Shown one piece after another: positions 59,398 through 64,000 of a stretch of 64,000 nt of DNA (position 1 is its first letter; the number at the start of each line of letters is the position of its first letter). A program made the translations under genes and the position numbers. Where the stretch lies: the NCBI GenBank assembly GCA_947359465.1, contig OX375874.1, positions 92,784,172 through 92,848,171 on the forward strand, read 5' to 3'. The stretch is from Metellina segmentata (Eukaryota; Arthropoda; Arachnida; Araneae; Tetragnathidae). The notes below the pieces were generated by a model. It saw nothing but the letters and a program-made list of their open reading frames with translations, had not been told where the DNA came from and ran no database searches.

Positions 59398-59761
59398 CTT
59401 TTTAAGCTGACAAAAGCGTATTTACATCTTTTACTCTTTCAATTTATTCTCTATAGTCTGATTTTATTAATATCAGGTAATTCTTGTGCAATAAGCTTTG
59501 CTCCCTTGTTTTATAGGAAATTATTTGTTGGTGGTTTGAGTTGGGAGACAACAAAAGGTAAATAAATACTTTCATGTTCATCGTAAGAATAATGTAATAT
59601 TTAAATTTATTTAGAGTAAATGTCACTGTTGAAAAAACATGTTTTATATTTGATTTTTATTATAATTCATTTCATTCTCTGATATGTTTAGACTTGTTTG
59701 ACAAGCAAATCAACAATGGCATGTTCCTGTTGATGAATGTTCAAATAAATATATCTTAATA

Positions 59762-60190
59762 CAGGGTTCCCAAGGGTGTTTAGAAAGTGCTTATTTTGAC
59801 CTTCCATTTCTAAGTGCCCTTAGAAGTGCTTATTTTGCATCAATAGTCCTTAGAAAGTGCTTATTTTCCTTTGAAAACAAAATTCAGTTTTCAAATGACG
59901 ATATTTTTTTCCACAATATTTTCTACCTCTTTATAGCGACTGATCAGCCATAAAACTGCTTACAAGTATGGTTTTAATGATGATTCGGGAACTGGCTTGC
60001 TTGAATGGCAACCCTTGATACGCGATATACAAATCGTCGATCGACTCTTGATGAGCACGTATCTTGATGATCTCGTAATACACTTTAAAAACTTGAAAAC
60101 CCATGAAAATCGGTCTGTTTTCGACTTGTAAGTGGCTCTTGCAATGCACAAAATAGTTGCCCTGATAGAGGAAACTAGAATACAATCATC
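59762..60190. repeat. possible hAT end fragment
   Basis: CAGGGTTCCCAAGGG is followed by repeated 'agtgcttatttt' blocks, as in hAT subterminal regions. No partner end was found. The rest to ~60830 is unassigned. Confidence 0.35.
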
Positions 60191-60837
60191 AAATGTTAAT
60201 TATTTTTTTTTTCTTAATAACCCGCGAATGCAATGTTTTAAAAATTTATTATAACAATGGGGATGTGTATTTTTAAGTTTGTAGGTGAATCGAAAACAAT
60301 ATAAAAATAATTTATTTTAATTAATACTGCTATCTGAGTGGTTATTATTATTTTTTTTTATGCTTCTAATTCTTTAAAACAACTATCCCAGAAAAAGAAG
60401 AAAAAAATTTTTTTGAAGATTTTCAAGGGGGTGATTCTGCTTGAAAATTTGAAGCAATCGGTTATCAGTTCTAAAAGAAAACCAACCCGCTCGTTTAAAA
60501 AAAAGTATCGGCAGAAAAGATCGCAAAAACGTAAACCACAGGAGAACCAAGAATAGTCGGGGAATTTCAATAATCGTTAAAAGTCGTTTGAAAACTGGAA
60601 ATTTCGGACTCTCATTGTATTTGGCTGCTGATTGTAAACAAAAGTAATTTTTCTATGCTTTATGATTTTTTTCTCTTTGTATCCGCGCGGGTGACAAATA
60701 CTCAATGGCCGACTGTGCTTGAATTTCACTTTCTTTTGTTATGCCATGCGCAATCTCTTTCCACTGTCAGCTTAGATGATTATTTTCAAATTAATTTTGT
60801 TTCATTAAAATGATGTTTGTAAGCATATCGTGCAGAA

Positions 60838-60962
60838 GCGGCTGGTGCACCTTAAATCTGTCGTGGCCGAAAGTCCTCACGTTGGGTTGGTGGGGAAGTT
60901 TGGAGAGTATTGCACCAGTTCAGATGTCTCGTCATCTGACCATGGTTCAAAATTATGTGGCA
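60838..60962 (+). repeat. SINE body fragment
   Basis: AAGCGGCTGGTGCACCTTAA through CACGTTGGGTTGG to CATCTGACCATGGTTC, lacking head and tail. Confidence 0.75.
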
Positions 60963-60969
60963 ATACACC

Positions 60970-61675
60970 GAATGGCTTAGGCTGGGACTGTGGCAACTAA
61001 TTGAATATCTATTCAATAAAGTTTCATTTAAATTTTTTAACATTTTTATAAATTTATCAAAGTTTTTGCATAACTCTTATTATCTGTTTTGGTTCACTGG
61101 AAAATATTTTCTTAGAAACTCGTTCGGTCTCCGATCCAGTCAAATTTGACTATGACGTATGCAACTTGCATTCCTTTTACATACTTTTTGTAAATTAATA
61201 GTTTGTCACTAATTATATTTTTTTGAAACCTTCGATGTGCCAATAAATGAATTTACTCTTATTTTCATTATGAATTTATGAAAGTTTATTATAAAATAAT
61301 TACTGGGGTGGGTAATTTCCATTTCATAAGCAGGCTGAAGCTGCAGATACAGCAAAGTAAATTAAAAAACAAAAAGAAATTTAAAATAAAAAAATTAAGA
61401 TATTTTTGAAAATGAGTGTTGGTGGATCAGGGAGGAGCCTGACCCAGACAACACAAAATGGTGTCTACTACCCATGAGCAGCAATATTTTAAAAATTGCT
61501 CACACACTCCCCTAAAGACCATTAAAAACAAAACAATATGAAAAAAAATAGGAAAACTAAATCAAACTTGCAACAAGCAGCTTTGAGATCGACAACACCA
61601 AGTCCTGTCCTCATAAAAATTAACTCTTTCAATTTTTATAAAAGCAAATGCACTGCTAAGAGATAAAAGAAAAAC
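60970..61675. other. unassigned AT-rich stretch
   Basis: No gene or named repeat is seen. Confidence 0.4.
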
Positions 61676-62041
61676 CGGTGGAGTGGTAGCATCCGATACG
61701 TTAGGCCGCCTAAGCGATTGTTTACGCCAAATCAAGATGGCGGGCGATATAAGCAATTCCAAGATGCTCGCCATATAGCAAAATCCACCCTTTGCATACA
61801 GTGCATAAATAATAATAATTTGTTTAAAAATTAAGAAAAAAGCAGTATAAATTTCACTTGAAAATTTTCTAATATTTCAGTCTGGTTTTATCCGAACATG
61901 TACGCAATTTTGTGTCAATTTCATCCTAGTTTTGCCCCTTTAAAAAAAAATTGTGAATAAAAAAACTCGATCTTTCCCCCCCCCCTCAAAACATCTGGAT
62001 TTTTATAAATTTTGACTTAGTAAATTTGCAATGCATAGAAA
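61676..62041. repeat. dispersed repeat, copy 1
   Basis: Matches 63598-64000 from CGGTGGAGTGGTAGCATCCG onward over ~365 bp. Probably a Helitron body fragment, since the second copy adjoins a Helitron end. Confidence 0.8.
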
Positions 62042-62519
62042 ATTCAAAACAAGAATTTTTTTTAAAATAAGGTAGTTCTTTTCTGATATTGTAATCCGCA
62101 CAAAGGTTTTTGATGAGAAAAAAAAATCTAAAAATTCTTCTGCTATCCATAAGTGTGAAAAAAAAATATTTTTTTCACAATTTTTCTAGCAATTAGCATT
62201 ATGTGAGCAACTCAATGGGGATATTCCTGGTTATAGAGCCATATATGGAAAAGCAAAACAAATTTTTTTTATTGTAACGACTTTACAAGAGGAAATTGTT
62301 TTTTAGAGAAGTCAAAGCGTATTGCGCTTAAGGTTTCAATGCGTTTAACCAGTATACCGGGAGAAATTTGTTTGTAGATAAGTCACAGCGTATAACTTGC
62401 GATTTCCGCCTGCCTGTTGGCTTCCATGCGTATAAGTCACCGTATTGGGTGCCCACCCAAGCATAGTCCAGTGTTTGTAATATAACCAAAAGCTAAACAA
62501 AAACAAACTTACCCTCATA

Positions 62520-62815
62520 GCCAAGTCCTTGAAATTCTGACTATGGTTAAAAGTCATATGCTCGAATCGATAACCCTTGAACTCTTTGTCCTTTGGGTAT
62601 TGATACCAGCATATGACTTCCAATAGTCAGAAATTTTTGTAGTTCCTTGCAAAATCCAGCTCCGAATTACCTCAGCCAAAACTTTCTGGTTCCTATTTTT
62701 CACCTCAACCATAAAACATTTATCCGTCCCTCGCTCAAGTCCTCCAAACACCCATTTACTCTCCAATTTCTTACTCGTGTTATACTTTCTTTTGCCAAAC
62801 TTTTGTCCATTCTTT
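62520..62815 (-). pseudogene. Merlin-type (IS1595-like) transposase relic
   Basis: The frame from ~62815 reads KFGKRKYN, then ESKWVFGGLERGTDKCFMVE, LQGTTKISDYWKSYAG, and after a frameshift GYRFEHMTFNHSQNF. The W-V-F-G-G-x-E-R-G-T and V/F-N-H-S patterns are those of the DDE domain of Merlin and bacterial IS1595/ISXO2 transposases. The catalytic Asp region just before KFGKRKYN is out of frame. Non-functional. Confidence 0.82.
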
Positions 62816-63266
62816 CTACATTTCCACTCCTACCTATCACCAGCATCCTTTCTCAATGTTAAAATCATATCATTCTTACATGAAAGACATTTCACCTTCT
62901 TTCCAATCAAGCTACATGTTTGCAAAAAAAAAAAAAAAAAAAACATTTTCAAACGTTCAATAACACTATCCACTGCTATATCAAATCAACTAAGGGGAAA
63001 TGAGCAACCAAAAGGGGAAAAAAATTCTAAATTCCAATCTGCAATTTCAAAAATCAAATTTAATCCAAATTTTTTTTCGAAATTTTAATTGAAATTTAAA
63101 TAAAGTGACAAATTTAAAAAATTGTAACTTACAATCTGCTTTCCAAACTTATCCTAAAAATTTTGAAAATAAATAACACAAGTCGATTTTATAAATCAAG
63201 GGCAAAATTCATTTGCGCCCAACAATTTCAAAGACTATCTAAATTTTAATTCCGTTCTACATTAAG

Positions 63267-63446
63267 AATAAAAGTGGGAAAAGCGCATTTTCTTCCTTAA
63301 CCAATCATGAGACCCGTTTATTATCGTCAGGAGAAAATATCTAGGGTTGCCTTAAAACTAAGAAAAGCGCGAAAACGGGAAGGTTACCACATTTGGCGAT
63401 ACATCACTCAAAAGTTGTAACGTATTGGATACTACATACCATCCGA
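63267..63446. repeat. copy of the 21771-21951 repeat
   Basis: About 180 bp closely matching UGP2 intron 4 at 21771-21951, including 'aaccaatcacgagacccg' (one mismatch here) and 'ggatactacataccatccg'. Confidence 0.88.
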
Positions 63447-63520
63447 AAAACCTCCACAAAGTTTTTTTGTTGCGGTCTCCATTCTATAATTTTTATTTGT
63501 ACTTACACATATATTAACTA

Positions 63521-64000
63521 CTAGCTACTGCGTGGCTAGCCCGTGCATCACCACGGGCAACTCCGTGATGTTTGGTTGTTATCTGGTGTTAAATTTTCGG
63601 TGGAGTGGTAGCATCCGATACGTTAGGCCGCCAAAGCGATTGTTTACGCCAAATCAAGATGGCGGCCGATGTAAGCAATTCCAAGATGGCCGCCATATAC
63701 AACGTGAACCTTTGCATACAGTGCATAAATAATAATAATAATTTGTTTAAAAATTAAGAAAAAAGCAATATAAATTTCACTTGAAAATTTTCTAATAATT
63801 CAGTCTGGTTTTCTCCGAACATGTACGCAATTTTGCGTCAATTTCATCCTAGTTTTGTCACTTAAAAAAAAAATTTAAATAAAAAAAAATAATTTATAAT
63901 TGTTAAAAACAAAAATTAATAATAAAAAAAAAACGCGATTTTTTTTTTATAACGTCCGGATTTTTATCAATTTTGAATTAGAAACTTTGCAATGTATAGA
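63521..64000 (-). mobile_element. Helitron 3' part, runs off the window
   Basis: On the minus strand the 3' terminus is the hairpin CCCGTGgtgatgCACGGG (63540-63557), then CTAGCCACGCAGTAGCTAG ending at 63521 before T. The body includes the repeat 63598-64000 (copy 2 of 61676-62041) and continues beyond the window edge. Confidence 0.68.

Noticed and set aside
59931..60185. 84-aa minus-strand frame
   Set aside because: No recognisable domain; near a possible hAT end. Not enough to call a transposase.

Overview
The window is AT-rich nuclear DNA from a metazoan, most likely an arthropod: genes are split by GT-AG introns, introns and intergenic DNA are full of Helitrons, hAT-like elements, tRNA-derived SINEs and CR1/L2-type retrotransposon debris, and both complete proteins are ordinary animal housekeeping proteins. 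There is no bacterial-style operon, rRNA, CRISPR or intact tRNA gene. I could not fix the species.

Layout. 1-3,757: SINEs and a Helitron carrying a hAT-like insertion, just downstream of gene 1. 3,757-27,306 (minus): UTP-glucose-1-phosphate uridylyltransferase (UGP2), which I assemble as 16 coding exons, 1,536 nt, 511 aa plus stop, in frame throughout. Its introns hold a CR1-like reverse transcriptase relic, a hAT-like TIR element, a four-copy 187-bp tandem repeat, Helitrons and minisatellites. 25,439-33,026: a 7.6-kb segment bounded by ~94-bp inverted repeats and a 9-bp target duplication, which contains the candidate promoter and first coding exon of UGP2. 33,518-42,273: a nest of elements, including a short LTR retrotransposon (794-bp LTRs, TG...CA, 5-bp TSD, PBS and PPT) inside a hAT-like element, and a SINE split by a Harbinger-like element that itself carries a Helitron. 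44,695-56,053 (minus): mitochondrial phosphate carrier (SLC25A3), 7 coding exons, 1,086 nt, 361 aa plus stop. Its last intron contains a 2.5-kb TIR element with a broken protein carrying a [10 protein letters not shown] motif. 56,497-56,603 (plus): a probable first exon of an unidentified divergent gene that continues past the recognisable part. 57,650-64,000: piggyBac, hAT, Merlin and Helitron relics.

The two genes act in separate pathways: UDP-glucose synthesis in the cytosol and phosphate import into mitochondria. Nothing suggests functional linkage. SLC25A3 and the plus-strand exon probably share a divergent promoter. No new defence or metabolic system is visible. The most unusual objects are the 7.6-kb TIR segment around the UGP2 promoter, the uncharacterised TIR transposon in the SLC25A3 intron, and the several layers of nested insertions with clean target duplications. 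Repeat boundaries come from reading TIRs and TSDs by eye, and alignments were not computed.
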